DNA of 64,000 nucleotides from JBDXHU01 sp039989475 (GTDB lineage Bacteria; Pseudomonadota; Gammaproteobacteria; Pseudomonadales; Halieaceae): the NCBI GenBank assembly GCA_039989475.1, contig JBDXHU010000008.1, positions 1 through 64,000 on the forward strand, written 5' to 3'. A program made the position numbers and the translations under genes. Position 1 is the first letter of the stretch. Each line of letters opens with the position of its first letter. The notes beneath the pieces were generated by a model, which had not been told where the DNA came from, ran no database searches, and worked only from the letters and a program-made list of their open reading frames with translations. This document shows positions 6,287 through 15,345 of the stretch, piece by piece.

Positions 6287-7743
6287 CCCGCCACTGCCAG
6301 GTGCCTGGGCACTACCGCCCGCTCAAGGCATTCAAACAGAAATTCGGTGACGATGGCTAGCCCCGCCGCCGGTAATGCGCCTTGCAGGATCAGGCCATGG
6401 TCGTTCAGGTTGAGGCCGGTGACAATCGGCTCGCCGAGGCCGCCAGCGCCAACGAAGGCGGCCAGGGTGGCGGTACCAATACTGATAATGGCGGCGGTTT
6501 TGACCCCGGCCAGGATCATCGGCATCGCCAGTGGTATTTCCACATGCCGCAACCTCTGTGCCACGCTGAGTCCCATACCCTCCGCCACCTCGCGCAGCAA
6601 GGGGTCCACGGACGCAATGCCGGTCAGGGTATTGCGCAAAATCGGCAGCAGTGAATACAGGAACAAGGCGAGAATGGCAGGTACCTGCCCCAGCCCCAGT
6701 AGCGGCACCAACATAGCCAGTAGCGCCAGAGACGGAATTGTCTGCAGCAATCCCGCCAGGTAAACCGCAACCCCGGCGGCGCGAGCATACTGGGTGAGCA
6801 ACAAGGCCAGTGGTATCGCCAGCACACAGGCCAGGGTCAAGGCGATGCCGGTCAGCTTCAAGTGCACCAGCGTGTTATGCAACACAGATTGCGCAACACT
6901 TTGCTCACCACTGTCATCGCGTCCCAGGTAGTCGCGCACCACCGATCGCGGGGATACACCGTCCACGCCGGCAGCCGCATTGAGGCTGCGTACAGTTTGC
7001 TCGGTAAGACTGCCCTCCAGCCCGGCCAGCAGTTGCTTAACCTCGATCGGTAAATCCTCTCGCCCCAGCAAAATCGCGTCATAGCGCGGGAAGAACTGCA
7101 GGTCATCGTCCAGCGCCTGCAAGTCAAACTGCTCCAGGTCACCATCCGTACTGTAGGCATCAGTGACGTCGAGTTGGTCGTTGCCAATGGCGCTATAGGC
7201 CAGTGCATGCTCCAGGCCGCTGACGGACTGCGGCAACTGGTAATGGGCGCGCAGGGCCGGCCAGCCATCGGCGCGATTGAGGAATTCCAGCGACAAGCCG
7301 ACCCGTAGATCCGGGTGTTGCCTGAGATCGCTGATTTTACTCAGGTCGCGTTCCCGCGCCAGCGCACCGTCAACCACGATGACATAGGTGTTATTAAAGC
7401 CCAGCGTAGCCAACAGTTGCAGCTTTTCCGTCGCCAGCGCGGCCTCGACCTCGGCAAGACTGGCATCCGGGCGCTGCAATATTGCCTGGGCCAGGGTGCC
7501 ACTGTATTCCGGGTACACATCCACAGCGCCACTGCGCAATGCCTCCCATACCACCATGGTGCCGCCGAGACCAATCTTGCGTTCGACCGGGTAGCCGCCC
7601 ATTTCCAGTCGCTGCACCACCAACTCCGCCAGCACATGACTTTCGGTGAAGGTTTTCGAACCCACCGTCAGCGCGCCGTCATCGGCAAATACGAGTGAGC
7701 CATGCAGCCACAGCAACAACAGGAGCAAACGGCCAGGGTTCAC
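6283..7743 (-). CDS. fused substrate-binding protein-permease of an OpuB/EgtU-type ABC transporter
   Basis: 486 residues combining two domains. Residues 1-20 are a signal peptide or first membrane segment (LLLLLLWLHGSLVFA). Residues about 24-275 are an OpuAC-like binding domain (VGSKTFTESHVLAELVV, LGGTMVVWEALRSGAVDVYP), the class that binds choline, betaines or ergothioneine. Residues about 285-480 are the membrane domain with the ATPase-coupling loop EVAEGMGLSVAQRLRHVEIP. In known EgtU proteins the membrane domain comes first, so the order is reversed here. Overlaps of four bases with egtB and the ATPase gene tie it to ergothioneine; the substrate itself is inferred. Confidence 0.87.
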   Translation of the reverse strand: MNPGRLLLLLLWLHGSLVFADDGALTVGSKTFTESHVLAELVVQRLEMGGYPVERKIGLGGTMVVWEALRSGAVDVYPEYSGTLAQAILQRPDASLAEVEAALATEKLQLLATLGFNNTYVIVVDGALARERDLSKISDLRQHPDLRVGLSLEFLNRADGWPALRAHYQLPQSVSGLEHALAYSAIGNDQLDVTDAYSTDGDLEQFDLQALDDDLQFFPRYDAILLGREDLPIEVKQLLAGLEGSLTEQTVRSLNAAAGVDGVSPRSVVRDYLGRDDSGEQSVAQSVLHNTLVHLKLTGIALTLACVLAIPLALLLTQYARAAGVAVYLAGLLQTIPSLALLAMLVPLLGLGQVPAILALFLYSLLPILRNTLTGIASVDPLLREVAEGMGLSVAQRLRHVEIPLAMPMILAGVKTAAIISIGTATLAAFVGAGGLGEPIVTGLNLNDHGLILQGALPAAGLAIVTEFLFECLERAVVPRHLAVAG

Positions 7744-8477
7744 GAGCCCTGCTCCAGCAGGTTCAGCAGCAGCTGTTCCGGCTCAAGTTGTGGAAAACGA
7801 TCACGCAGGGCAGCCGCTTCCTCGCGCAGGATCATGTGGCCACGCTCCAACACCAGGATACTGTCCCCCAACTTCATGGCCTCGCGCATATCGTGGGTTA
7901 CCAACAACACACAGCGAGGTTCTCTCGCCTGCATTTGCAACAGCTGCTGGTGAATATCCAAGCGGGTCAGCGGATCCAGGGCGGCAAAAGGTTCATCCAG
8001 CAACAACAGGGGCGGATTTAGCATTAGCGCCCGGGCCAGGCCCACCCGCTGTTGCTGCCCACCGCTGAGCTCATAGGGAAAGCGACCTAACAGTGCCGCC
8101 GGTAGCTGCACCATATCCAGCAATACCTGCAGGCGCTGCTGAATCTGCGCACCCTCCCATTCCTGCAAGCGCGCCAGCAGGCAGATATTGGCCTCCACGG
8201 ACAGGTGCGGGAACAAACCGTTGCCCTGCACGGCATAACCGATGCGCTGGCGCAGCGCTGGCAGTGCCTGGTAATCAATGGGCTGGCCCAACACCTGCAG
8301 CACACCAATGTCAGGCTGCACCAGGCCATTGACCATGCGTAACAGGGTGGATTTACCACTGCCACTGCGGCCAATAATCGCGGTGACGGTATCCGCCGGA
8401 AATGTCGTGGTGAGGTCGGAGAGAATGGGCGTGCCGGCATAGGATTTGCCGAGCTGCTGTAGAGCGACAGCCGTCAT
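7740..8477 (-). CDS. ABC transporter ATPase, OpuBA/EgtV-like
   Basis: 245 residues, the energy subunit for the fused binding-protein/permease. Walker A GRSGSGKST (36-44), signature LSGGQQQR (137-144), Walker B LLLLDEP and the H-loop VTHD are all intact, so it should be active. It lacks the C-terminal CBS domains seen in many betaine-transport ATPases, matching the short OpuBA/EgtV form. First gene of the minus-strand transporter-egtB-egtD unit; the next gene begins inside its stop codon. A sigma70-like promoter lies at 8534-8561. Confidence 0.9.
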   Translation of the reverse strand: MTAVALQQLGKSYAGTPILSDLTTTFPADTVTAIIGRSGSGKSTLLRMVNGLVQPDIGVLQVLGQPIDYQALPALRQRIGYAVQGNGLFPHLSVEANICLLARLQEWEGAQIQQRLQVLLDMVQLPAALLGRFPYELSGGQQQRVGLARALMLNPPLLLLDEPFAALDPLTRLDIHQQLLQMQAREPRCVLLVTHDMREAMKLGDSILVLERGHMILREEAAALRDRFPQLEPEQLLLNLLEQGS

Positions 8478-8533
8478 AAACAGCCGTCCCTGTTGCTGTG
8501 CATGCCAACCTCTTGCATAAGCGCCTGTTCACT

Positions 8534-8561
8534 AGTGTATGCAGCCACACGGGAAAAACAA
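8534..8561 (-). promoter_or_regulatory. putative sigma70 promoter of the transporter-egtBD operon
   Basis: Read on the minus strand: TTGTTT (8561-8556), a 16-bp spacer, then TACACT (8539-8534). It lies about 57 bp before the ATPase start codon at 8477. Each hexamer matches consensus at four of six positions, so this is a reasonable but unproven candidate. Confidence 0.4.
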
Positions 8562-8580
8562 CCGGCGAGGGGTCGGCATC

Positions 8581-8589
8581 TGCTATTCT
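8581..8589 (+). promoter_or_regulatory. putative extended -10 promoter for the M28 peptidase gene
   Basis: TGC followed by TATTCT (8584-8589) forms an extended -10 element 34 bp before the ATG at 8623. No good -35 is present, which is tolerated with an extended -10. It is divergent from the egt operon promoter. Confidence 0.35.
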
Positions 8590-8622
8590 TCATTTTTTTG
8601 TTCAAGACCAGGTTTTTTAATC

Positions 8623-10626
8623 ATGAGTTACCCCGCACGCCTGCTGCTTCTTGTCAGCTACCTGCTGCTGCCGCAGTTGGCACACGCCGATATCACGCGA
8701 CTTATCGACGCACCGACTATCCTGGCACTGGCCGAGGAAAGCTCCGGGACCGTCGCCAAGCGCAACCTGGACACGATCACCCTGTTTCATCGCACCCGCG
8801 CCAGCAGCCAGTTCCGCGCCGCCGCCGAGCACGTTTACAAATCGCTGCGTGGATACGGCATCAAAGATGTGCGAATGCTGCACTACCCCGCCGATGGCAA
8901 GACCATGTTTGGCACACAGAAGTCGCGCCCGGCCTGGGATGTGGAATTCGCCGAGCTGTGGGAGCTGGATCAACAGGGCCAGCGCGTCAGGCGTTTTGGT
9001 GATTGGGCGGCAATGCCCCTGTCGGTGGCACAGGATTCTGTTTCAGGCGAGGTAACTGCCAGGCTGGTCGATATTGGCGCCGGCAGCGACGACGCCGACT
9101 ATGCGGACAAAGAACTGCGCGGCAGATTGGTGCTGACCAGCAGCCAACCCGGCGCCGTGGTCGAGCGAGCAGTGGGCGAACTGGGGGCGGTCGGCATTGT
9201 TTCCTATGCGCCCAACCAAAAGAGCGCCTGGTGGCTGGAAGATGACCGACTGGTGCGCTGGGGCCACATGGGTACCTTCTCCAAAACCAAGAGCTTTGGT
9301 TTTATGATCTCGCTGGGACAGGCGCGGGATTTGCAGGCACGCATGGAGGCCGGTGAGCAACTTCGTTTCCAGGCTACGATCAAGGCCACGCAAAAAGAGG
9401 GCCGCTACACACTGGTGTCCGCGCGCATCCCCGGCACCGACGAGGCGGTCGCCGACGAGGAAATTGTCTTCACCTGTCACCTGGACCACCCGCGTCCCGG
9501 CGCGAATGACAATGCCTCCGGTTGCGTGAGCATTCTTGAGAGCGCGCGCACACTGCACACGCTGATTGCGGCAGGCGCCCTGCCCCCACCCCGGCGCAGT
9601 CTCCGCTTCCTGTGGCCGGCCGAGATCGAAGGCTCGTTAATCTACCTGTCTTCACTCAAGTCCACGGATCACATTAAAAGCAATATTCACCTGGATATGG
9701 TCGGCGGCGGCCAGCAGACCAAGTCAGTATTTCGTATCTCCGGCGGCCCCATGAGCTTGCCCAGCTTCGTCGCCGACCTCGGTCACGAGATTGGCAACTT
9801 CGTTAATCAACAAACCCTCAGCTACGCCTCCGGGGATGGCGCGGCCTACCCGCTGGTATCGCGTGAAGGCAGCAAGAATCCACAACTGGGCATCATGGAA
9901 GGCATTTCCATGGGCAGCGACCACCAGGTGTTCAATGCGGGTAGCTGGGGTATTCCCGGCATCTACCTGCACGACTGGCCGGATCGCTACATTCACACCA
10001 ACTTTGACACCGCGGCAATGATCGATCCCACCAAACTCAAGCGGGCCGCGTTTATCGCCGCCCTGCAGGGTTGGTACCTGGCCACTTTCGATGATGAGGA
10101 TGTGACACCCTTGCTGGAACTGCTGCGCGCCAACGCACTGCAGCGTTATCGCGATCAATGGCTGGACCTGTCCGCCTTGTCGCCGGCAGACCAGGTCGCG
10201 GTGCGCCAGGTGTTGGCTGCAGTGGAACTGGGCAAGGTCGCCAGCATCAATGAATACAGTGAACTGTCCGCCAAGCAAGAAGCCGCTGCCGAGGCCTTCA
10301 TCGAAGGCCTGGATCAACTAACCGGGAGCTCCGCAGCAACTGCCGTTGCCAGCAACAACGACGATCGTATTTACCAGCGCAACCCCGCGATCAAGGGCAC
10401 CATGCACGCCTTTGGTTACAGTTATCTCGAAGACCATCTGCCGGCCGCCGACTATGCCGGCCTCACGTTCTCCGGGGAGAAAGCCTACGAGGCACTGAAC
10501 CTGGTTGACGGCGTGCGCAGCGTCAGCGAAATCCGCAGCTGGTTGCTGGCCGAGTTTGGCCCTGTGGACCAGGCGGCACTGACGGACTACCTGCAGGCCC
10601 TGGAGTCCATTGACGTTATCCGCTGA
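8623..10626 (+). CDS. secreted M28-family metallopeptidase with PA domain
   Basis: 667 residues from the ATG at 8623, which begins a clear signal peptide (MSYPARLLLLVSYLLLPQLAHA); the frame is open 28 codons further upstream but without reason to start there. A protease-associated insert lies near residues 140-250. Zinc ligands of an M28 aminopeptidase are visible: H286 (CHLDHP), D296 (GANDNASG), E334 (PAEIEG), D358 (HLDMVGG) and H434 (GSDHQ). The last ~75 residues look like a winged-helix tail. A periplasmic or extracellular aminopeptidase is predicted. It is transcribed away from the egt operon. Confidence 0.88.
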   Translation: MSYPARLLLLVSYLLLPQLAHADITRLIDAPTILALAEESSGTVAKRNLDTITLFHRTRASSQFRAAAEHVYKSLRGYGIKDVRMLHYPADGKTMFGTQKSRPAWDVEFAELWELDQQGQRVRRFGDWAAMPLSVAQDSVSGEVTARLVDIGAGSDDADYADKELRGRLVLTSSQPGAVVERAVGELGAVGIVSYAPNQKSAWWLEDDRLVRWGHMGTFSKTKSFGFMISLGQARDLQARMEAGEQLRFQATIKATQKEGRYTLVSARIPGTDEAVADEEIVFTCHLDHPRPGANDNASGCVSILESARTLHTLIAAGALPPPRRSLRFLWPAEIEGSLIYLSSLKSTDHIKSNIHLDMVGGGQQTKSVFRISGGPMSLPSFVADLGHEIGNFVNQQTLSYASGDGAAYPLVSREGSKNPQLGIMEGISMGSDHQVFNAGSWGIPGIYLHDWPDRYIHTNFDTAAMIDPTKLKRAAFIAALQGWYLATFDDEDVTPLLELLRANALQRYRDQWLDLSALSPADQVAVRQVLAAVELGKVASINEYSELSAKQEAAAEAFIEGLDQLTGSSAATAVASNNDDRIYQRNPAIKGTMHAFGYSYLEDHLPAADYAGLTFSGEKAYEALNLVDGVRSVSEIRSWLLAEFGPVDQAALTDYLQALESIDVIR

Positions 10627-10702
10627 GCCAGCACCGCCGGCTGGCTGGCGATATTGCATACTGCCGTGTAGCCTAAAGCCCTGACCACGAGGTGCCTGGA
10701 TC

Positions 10703-10963
10703 ATGAAGAAGCTTGGAATATCAATTGCCATCATTGTCTGCCTGTACCCGGTGCTTTTCTTTCTGTGGACGCCCATGAGCATGATTGGCGTGAAATACGG
10801 ACAGGTATGGCTGGTCAATCTGGCTTACCGCTATGATGACTTTGCTCATGGTGGCTGGCGAAGCCAGGTCAGCAGCGAAAACTGGGCGCTGCAGATGCGG
10901 CGGTCAAACCACCGGTTCTGGTGCGACAAGTTTGAGCACTGCCACCAGGCGACAGCAAAATAG
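10703..10963 (+). CDS. small membrane-anchored protein
   Basis: 86 residues. Starts at the ATG at 10703 preceded by GAGGTG. One N-terminal hydrophobic segment (residues 4-26, ISIAIIVCLYPVLFFLWTP), then a short charged domain with two cysteines near the end (WCDKFEHCHQ). Could be a signal-anchored periplasmic protein. No family was recognised. It is followed 18 bp later by the cyclic-nucleotide-binding-type gene on the same strand. Confidence 0.6.
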   Translation: MKKLGISIAIIVCLYPVLFFLWTPMSMIGVKYGQVWLVNLAYRYDDFAHGGWRSQVSSENWALQMRRSNHRFWCDKFEHCHQATAK

Positions 10964-10981
10964 GCGTGCATAGTCTATGTT

Positions 10982-11467
10982 GTGACTATGCATGAGATCA
11001 CTGTCGAACAGGTCCTGAACAAATTCCCCTTTGAGCATTTGCGGGAACTTGCCACCTTTGGTGCGCTGTCCGACGAATGCATACTGGATCTACTGGAAAA
11101 CGGTCACCTGATGGAACTCGCGCCGGGCGATGCCTTGTATGAAGCTGGCAGCAGTGCTGATGAGTTCTACGTCATTATCGATGGCACGCTGGACCTGTTT
11201 CACCATTTCGAGGACAAGCGGGCGCCGACCCGCACCTACCACGCCGGTGACCAGCTGGGTTTCGTTGGTATCATCGCCTTGCACCCACACAGGGGCACGG
11301 CAATCGCCTGTGAAACCTGCTGGACTGTGGCCATCTCCAGCTCACAATTTTTCGATCTCAATCACACGGCACCCGAAAACTTTGGCCTGCTCATGATAAA
11401 CCTGAGCCGGGGCATGGCACGCACTATCAGCATTCTTGGTGACGTGATTACCGAGTTGCAACACTGA
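10982..11467 (+). CDS. cyclic nucleotide-binding domain protein
   Basis: 161 residues made almost entirely of one Crp-type beta-roll: ELAPGDALYEAGSSADEFYVIIDGTLDLF (residues about 45-74) and the phosphate-cassette region around YHAGDQLGFVGIIALHPHRGTA. No helix-turn-helix follows, so it is not a typical Crp-family transcription factor; it could regulate a partner protein. It starts at GTG 10982, or at the ATG two codons on (10988). A small membrane protein precedes it. The ligand is unknown. Confidence 0.8.
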   Translation: MTMHEITVEQVLNKFPFEHLRELATFGALSDECILDLLENGHLMELAPGDALYEAGSSADEFYVIIDGTLDLFHHFEDKRAPTRTYHAGDQLGFVGIIALHPHRGTAIACETCWTVAISSSQFFDLNHTAPENFGLLMINLSRGMARTISILGDVITELQH

Positions 11468-11559
11468 GAAAATCTGGAAAAACCGGAGCCGGCACTAATC
11501 AATACAGGGCAGTAAACTCGCCGCTGGTCTCCTCATAGTTTTCAATATCGCTCAATTGA

Positions 11560-13329
11560 TTACACTCCGCGCTCTTCAAAACGATTGGTCAACCACACGG
11601 CCTGGTATGGTGCCAGTTGCATGCGCGCTGTTAGGTCATTGTAATCCCTGCCGCTGACCAGATCCCGCCAGCATTCGGTGCCGATGAGATTGATGTCCGA
11701 TAGATTTAGAACCTGGGTACTGTCTGTCACGTTGTAGAGGCAAAAGATACTCTGGCTCCTATCCACGCTCTGGCGCCAGAAAGCAAACACCTCGGTGCCA
11801 AGGTGCAAGGTGAACTGGGTAGCATTGGGGTGAAAAGCGGATTGCGCACTGCGCACATTCAGCAGCCCCGTCATTTTCTGGAACACAGTCTTGTGGTGGC
11901 ATCTATCGTCGGCCAGGGCTGCGTACAGCTCTGACTGCTTCCAGATATGGCGGTTAATAGAGCGGTTGTTACCTGTGTGCTCTACGCGCTGCTCGTCATT
12001 TTCGGTTCCAAAAAGGCTGTGGATATACAGTGCAGGAATGCCTTCAAGGGCAAGCATTATGGCGTGAGCGCAGACGAAGCGATCCACCTGCAAGGCGTCA
12101 CGTCCCCCTGCCCGGGTACCTTGTAGGGCATCAAACAGCGATACATTAATTTCGTAGGGCTTGTCGTAACCCTCGCGTGCCCTGCGGGTAGTGACGCGGG
12201 CGCCAAAGTCGCGCATACACTGCACCAGGCCGTCGATATCCGCCTGCTCGAGTAATCCATCCAGTGGGCGCAGGCCAATCCCGTCATGGGAAGCGATAAA
12301 GTTTAAATAGGCGGTACCTGCCTGGGCCGGCGGCATGCTCATCATCCACGTCTTCAGGTGCCGACAGTCACCGCTAACCAGCGTGTAAACCAGCAGGGGC
12401 GGCAGCGAGAAGTTGTAGATCAGGTGCGCCTCATTGGCATTGCCAAAGTAGGTCAGGTTTTCCCGGTTAGGGACATTGGTCTCGGTAATAACCACCGCAT
12501 CAGCTGTGTGATGCTCTATCAGGGTACGCAGCAACTTGATGATTTCGTGAGTCTGGGGCAAGTGCACGGAGGGTGTACCCGGCAGCTTCCACAGAAAGGC
12601 CACAGCGTCCATCCGGAACAGTCGTACACCACGCTCCAGGTAATCTCGAACGATACCCGCGAACTCAAGCAGTACAGCCGGGTTGGCAAAGTTCAAATCC
12701 ACCTGGTCGGCGCTAAAGGTACACCAGACATGCCGCACACCGTCGGCCGTCTCGACCTCGGTGAGCAAGGGAGAGCTGCGCGGCCTTACCACGGCACTCA
12801 GGTCAGCGGCTGGGTCACCCTCAAAGAAGTAATCCTTGCCGGGGTTCCTGCGCTGCTTGAAGTTGTCGAACCAGAGACTGCGGGAAGATGCGTGGTTCAA
12901 TACCAGATCGGACATGAGACGGTAATCATTGGCGATTGCGGTGATGTCGTCCCAGTCGCCCAGCGATGGGTTTACCGAGGAGTAATCCATCACCGCGAAA
13001 CCATCATCGGAGCTATAGGGGAAAAAGGGCAAAATATGAACACCGCTAATGGTGCCTTTCAGGTGCTCATCAAGAAACTGGTGCAGCGTATGCAGCGGCG
13101 TCGCGTCGCCATCGACAATACTGTCGCCATAGGTAATCAACAGGTTGTCACCTTCGTCCCAGAGATTCTGGTGCCGCTCAGGTGCATGACAGCCATCGCT
13201 CAGGCCACCGCGTTCCAACAGCGCTTCCGTCAACGCCGAGTGATCCGCGTCCGGGTAGATAAGCTGCAAGTGCACCTGTAAGCGATGGCGCAGCTCGACC
13301 AGGTTGTCAGTTGTCCGCGACGTACTCAC
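11560..13329 (-). CDS. GH13_18 glucosylglycerate phosphorylase (sucrose-phosphorylase family)
   Basis: 589 residues from the GTG at 13329, preceded by AGAGGA; the longer frame upstream runs inside gpgS and is rejected. Family GH13_18 enzymes phosphorolyse alpha-glucosides. Catalytic residues are intact: nucleophile D241 in LFRMDAVAFLWK, acid/base E283 in VVITETNVP, and H348-D349 in FIASHDGIGLRP. The HLPQTHEIIKLLR motif is typical of the putative sucrose/glucosylglycerate branch. Its place behind gpgS, gpgP and a glycerate kinase argues for glucosylglycerate as substrate, releasing glucose 1-phosphate and D-glycerate (inference). Overlaps gpgS by 23 nt. Confidence 0.86.
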   Translation of the reverse strand: MSTSRTTDNLVELRHRLQVHLQLIYPDADHSALTEALLERGGLSDGCHAPERHQNLWDEGDNLLITYGDSIVDGDATPLHTLHQFLDEHLKGTISGVHILPFFPYSSDDGFAVMDYSSVNPSLGDWDDITAIANDYRLMSDLVLNHASSRSLWFDNFKQRRNPGKDYFFEGDPAADLSAVVRPRSSPLLTEVETADGVRHVWCTFSADQVDLNFANPAVLLEFAGIVRDYLERGVRLFRMDAVAFLWKLPGTPSVHLPQTHEIIKLLRTLIEHHTADAVVITETNVPNRENLTYFGNANEAHLIYNFSLPPLLVYTLVSGDCRHLKTWMMSMPPAQAGTAYLNFIASHDGIGLRPLDGLLEQADIDGLVQCMRDFGARVTTRRAREGYDKPYEINVSLFDALQGTRAGGRDALQVDRFVCAHAIMLALEGIPALYIHSLFGTENDEQRVEHTGNNRSINRHIWKQSELYAALADDRCHHKTVFQKMTGLLNVRSAQSAFHPNATQFTLHLGTEVFAFWRQSVDRSQSIFCLYNVTDSTQVLNLSDINLIGTECWRDLVSGRDYNDLTARMQLAPYQAVWLTNRFEERGV

Positions 13330-14536
13330 GATGATCCTCTTCCACAGCATGCTTGAGTTGATCGAGGATATCGGGGATCGCGCTGCGCACCCGGTTCCAG
13401 CCTGGAATAAACGGTTTCTCCATCGGGTGTTCCAGGAAGTACTCGCCCGCTTCCATGATGTTTCGGCCGAACAGTTCCACGGCCTGCTCTTCCTGGTGCC
13501 TGTCGTAGGCAAGGCCATTGATCAAGGCATCGTTGTGATAGGTTTCAATGAAGTCCAGCGCCACCCGGTAATAGGTCGCCTTGATAGTGCGGAAAGTCTC
13601 CGCGGAGAACACTTCGCCCTTGGTGGCCAGTTTACGAAACATTGCCTTGGCAATATCAGAGCTCATTTTCGAAAGACCGGCGCTGGCATCATCCGGTGAC
13701 AGCTGCTGATGCTTATGGTCATAGACATCGGCAATATCCACCTGGCAGATTCGATTGGTGGCGTAATTGCGGTTCATCTCCGACAACACGCCAATTTCCA
13801 GGCCCCAGTCACTGGGAATCAGCAAATCGTTAATAACATAGGAGCGCAGTGAAAACTCACCCGCTAAGGGATAACGAAAGCTATCCAGGTAATTGAGGTA
13901 TTCGCTGTAGCCGCAGACTTTGGTTAGGGAGCGCAACAAGGGCGTAACAAACAGGCGTGTGACCCTCCCCCCCATAGAGTTGCCGGCCACGCGAGCATAG
14001 TAGCCCTTGCAAAAGGCGTAGCTGAAGGTGGGGTTGGCGACCGGGTAGATCAAACGCGCCAGCAACTCGCGCTCATAGGTGACAATATCGCAGTCGTGCA
14101 ATGCAACCGACTCAGAACGGCCGGTAGCCAACACATAGCCCAACATATACCAGACATTGCGCCCCTTACCCAACTCCTGCGGCGCCAGACCCAGCGCCTT
14201 GAGCCTGGCATCAATCTCCAGCAGGCGCGGCCCGTCATTCCAGAGAATGCGGTGATGCTGCGGCAGGCGCCTGAAATATTCTATCGCCTCGAGGTAGTTG
14301 GCCTTGTCAGCCCGGTCCAGGCCGATAACTATTTCCTCAAGGTAGGGAACCTTGCTCAGCTCATCAACAATATTGCTCATGGCCGGACCCGCCAGTTCCG
14401 AGTGCAGGCAAGGCAGTACCAGCGACATAGGACGTGTCTTCTTGAAGGAAACCAGCTCCTGCTCCAGCTCATCCACCGGCCGTGAGGCCAGGTTATGCAG
14501 GGTCGTGACCAGGCCGTTCTGGTGGAAATCTCCCAT
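13307..14536 (-). CDS. gpgS: glucosyl-3-phosphoglycerate synthase
   Basis: 409 residues, GT81-type retaining glycosyltransferase joining NDP-glucose to 3-phosphoglycerate. Seen: LVLPCLHSELAGPAMSNIV (39-57), LEEIVIGLDRAD (66-77), the metal-binding D148-C-D150 in ALHDCDIVTY, and YPLAGEFSLRSYVINDL, all standard GpgS features. A mannosyl donor cannot be excluded from sequence alone. The start ATG is two bases after the gpgP stop, and the 3' end overlaps the phosphorylase gene. It makes the phosphorylated precursor of the osmolyte glucosylglycerate, an anionic solute known to accumulate under combined salt and nitrogen limitation. Confidence 0.88.
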   Translation of the reverse strand: MGDFHQNGLVTTLHNLASRPVDELEQELVSFKKTRPMSLVLPCLHSELAGPAMSNIVDELSKVPYLEEIVIGLDRADKANYLEAIEYFRRLPQHHRILWNDGPRLLEIDARLKALGLAPQELGKGRNVWYMLGYVLATGRSESVALHDCDIVTYERELLARLIYPVANPTFSYAFCKGYYARVAGNSMGGRVTRLFVTPLLRSLTKVCGYSEYLNYLDSFRYPLAGEFSLRSYVINDLLIPSDWGLEIGVLSEMNRNYATNRICQVDIADVYDHKHQQLSPDDASAGLSKMSSDIAKAMFRKLATKGEVFSAETFRTIKATYYRVALDFIETYHNDALINGLAYDRHQEEQAVELFGRNIMEAGEYFLEHPMEKPFIPGWNRVRSAIPDILDQLKHAVEEDHREYVADN

Positions 14537-14538
14537 AC

Positions 14539-15345
14539 TCAGCTTTCTCCGTTGGCTTGATGCATTGATTCGAACAACATGGACATGGCCTCCTGCCAGC
14601 CACGTGGACCACTGCCCGTCGTACGCACTATTTTGTCCGGTCCGTGGGGATGCAGACTGGCCGAGCGCGCTGAACGGATGATGACCGCAATATCCGCGGC
14701 CGCCAGCATTGATTCGTCATTGGGGCTATCACCCAGGGCAATTATAGTCGTTTGCTCTTCGCCACCGTAACGCTCGCGCAGTTTTTGCATTGCCACGGCC
14801 TTGTCACTGCATCCGGCTACCGATAGAAAGCGCCCGCCCTGCATGGCCTGCATAGAATGCTGTGCCAATGCCATGCGGAACTCCGCCAGGCGCTCGTCTG
14901 TGTCCTGCCACAATAGCGGCTCACTGTACTCACGCGCCGCAGCCAGCGCCGCAGCCTCGGGTTCGAGACCGGTCATAGCCGCGATCTCATCGACATTGCA
15001 GTCGCTAAATCCGGTGAAGCGATAATTCTCGGCATCTCGCAACTGGGTCAACAGGGCCAGGACCTGAGAACGCTGTGGTGCCAGCGCCTCGACGCGCACT
15101 TCTGCTCCCGGCTCGGGACCCAGGGGAGTACAAATCGCCGCGCCGTTCTCGCAAATAAACGGATAACAGATGTCGAGTTGTTGCTGTAGTACCAACATTT
15201 CCTCCCGCGTTTTGCTGGAGGCAAGAATCAATGGGTACTCACGTTCCCAGATGGTTGCCAGGGCCGGCACGGCGGCGGCGAAACTGTAATCATCATGATC
15301 CAGTAAGCTGCCGTCGAGATCTGTAACTATGAGCAGCTGTTTCAT
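14539..15345 (-). CDS. glucosyl/mannosyl-3-phosphoglycerate phosphatase, HAD-IIB
   Basis: 268 residues. Removes the phosphate from glucosyl-3-phosphoglycerate to give glucosylglycerate. HAD motifs: TDLDGSLL with D9 and D11, SSKTREEM, the ENGAAI cap motif of the MPGP/GPGP group, a conserved lysine in SDKAVAM, and GDSPNDESML. Starts at the ATG at 15345, overlapping the glycerate kinase stop by four bases (ATGA). Sits directly before gpgS, so the two-step pathway is co-translated. Confidence 0.87.
   Translation of the reverse strand: MKQLLIVTDLDGSLLDHDDYSFAAAVPALATIWEREYPLILASSKTREEMLVLQQQLDICYPFICENGAAICTPLGPEPGAEVRVEALAPQRSQVLALLTQLRDAENYRFTGFSDCNVDEIAAMTGLEPEAAALAAAREYSEPLLWQDTDERLAEFRMALAQHSMQAMQGGRFLSVAGCSDKAVAMQKLRERYGGEEQTTIIALGDSPNDESMLAAADIAVIIRSARSASLHPHGPDKIVRTTGSGPRGWQEAMSMLFESMHQANGES

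Noticed and set aside
11499..11577. Minus-strand frame ending YEETSGEFTALY just past the GH13_18 stop
   Set aside because: It reads like protein but is out of frame with the gene, lacks a clear start and family, and the phosphorylase ends normally at 11560.
12358..13281. 307-codon plus-strand frame opposite the GH13_18 gene
   Set aside because: It lies wholly inside a well-supported gene on the other strand with all catalytic motifs and shows no family features.
13330..13518. N-terminal extension of the GH13_18 frame
   Set aside because: The extra 63 codons run inside gpgS, are arginine- and serine-rich, and a GTG with AGAGGA before it at 13329 gives a better start.
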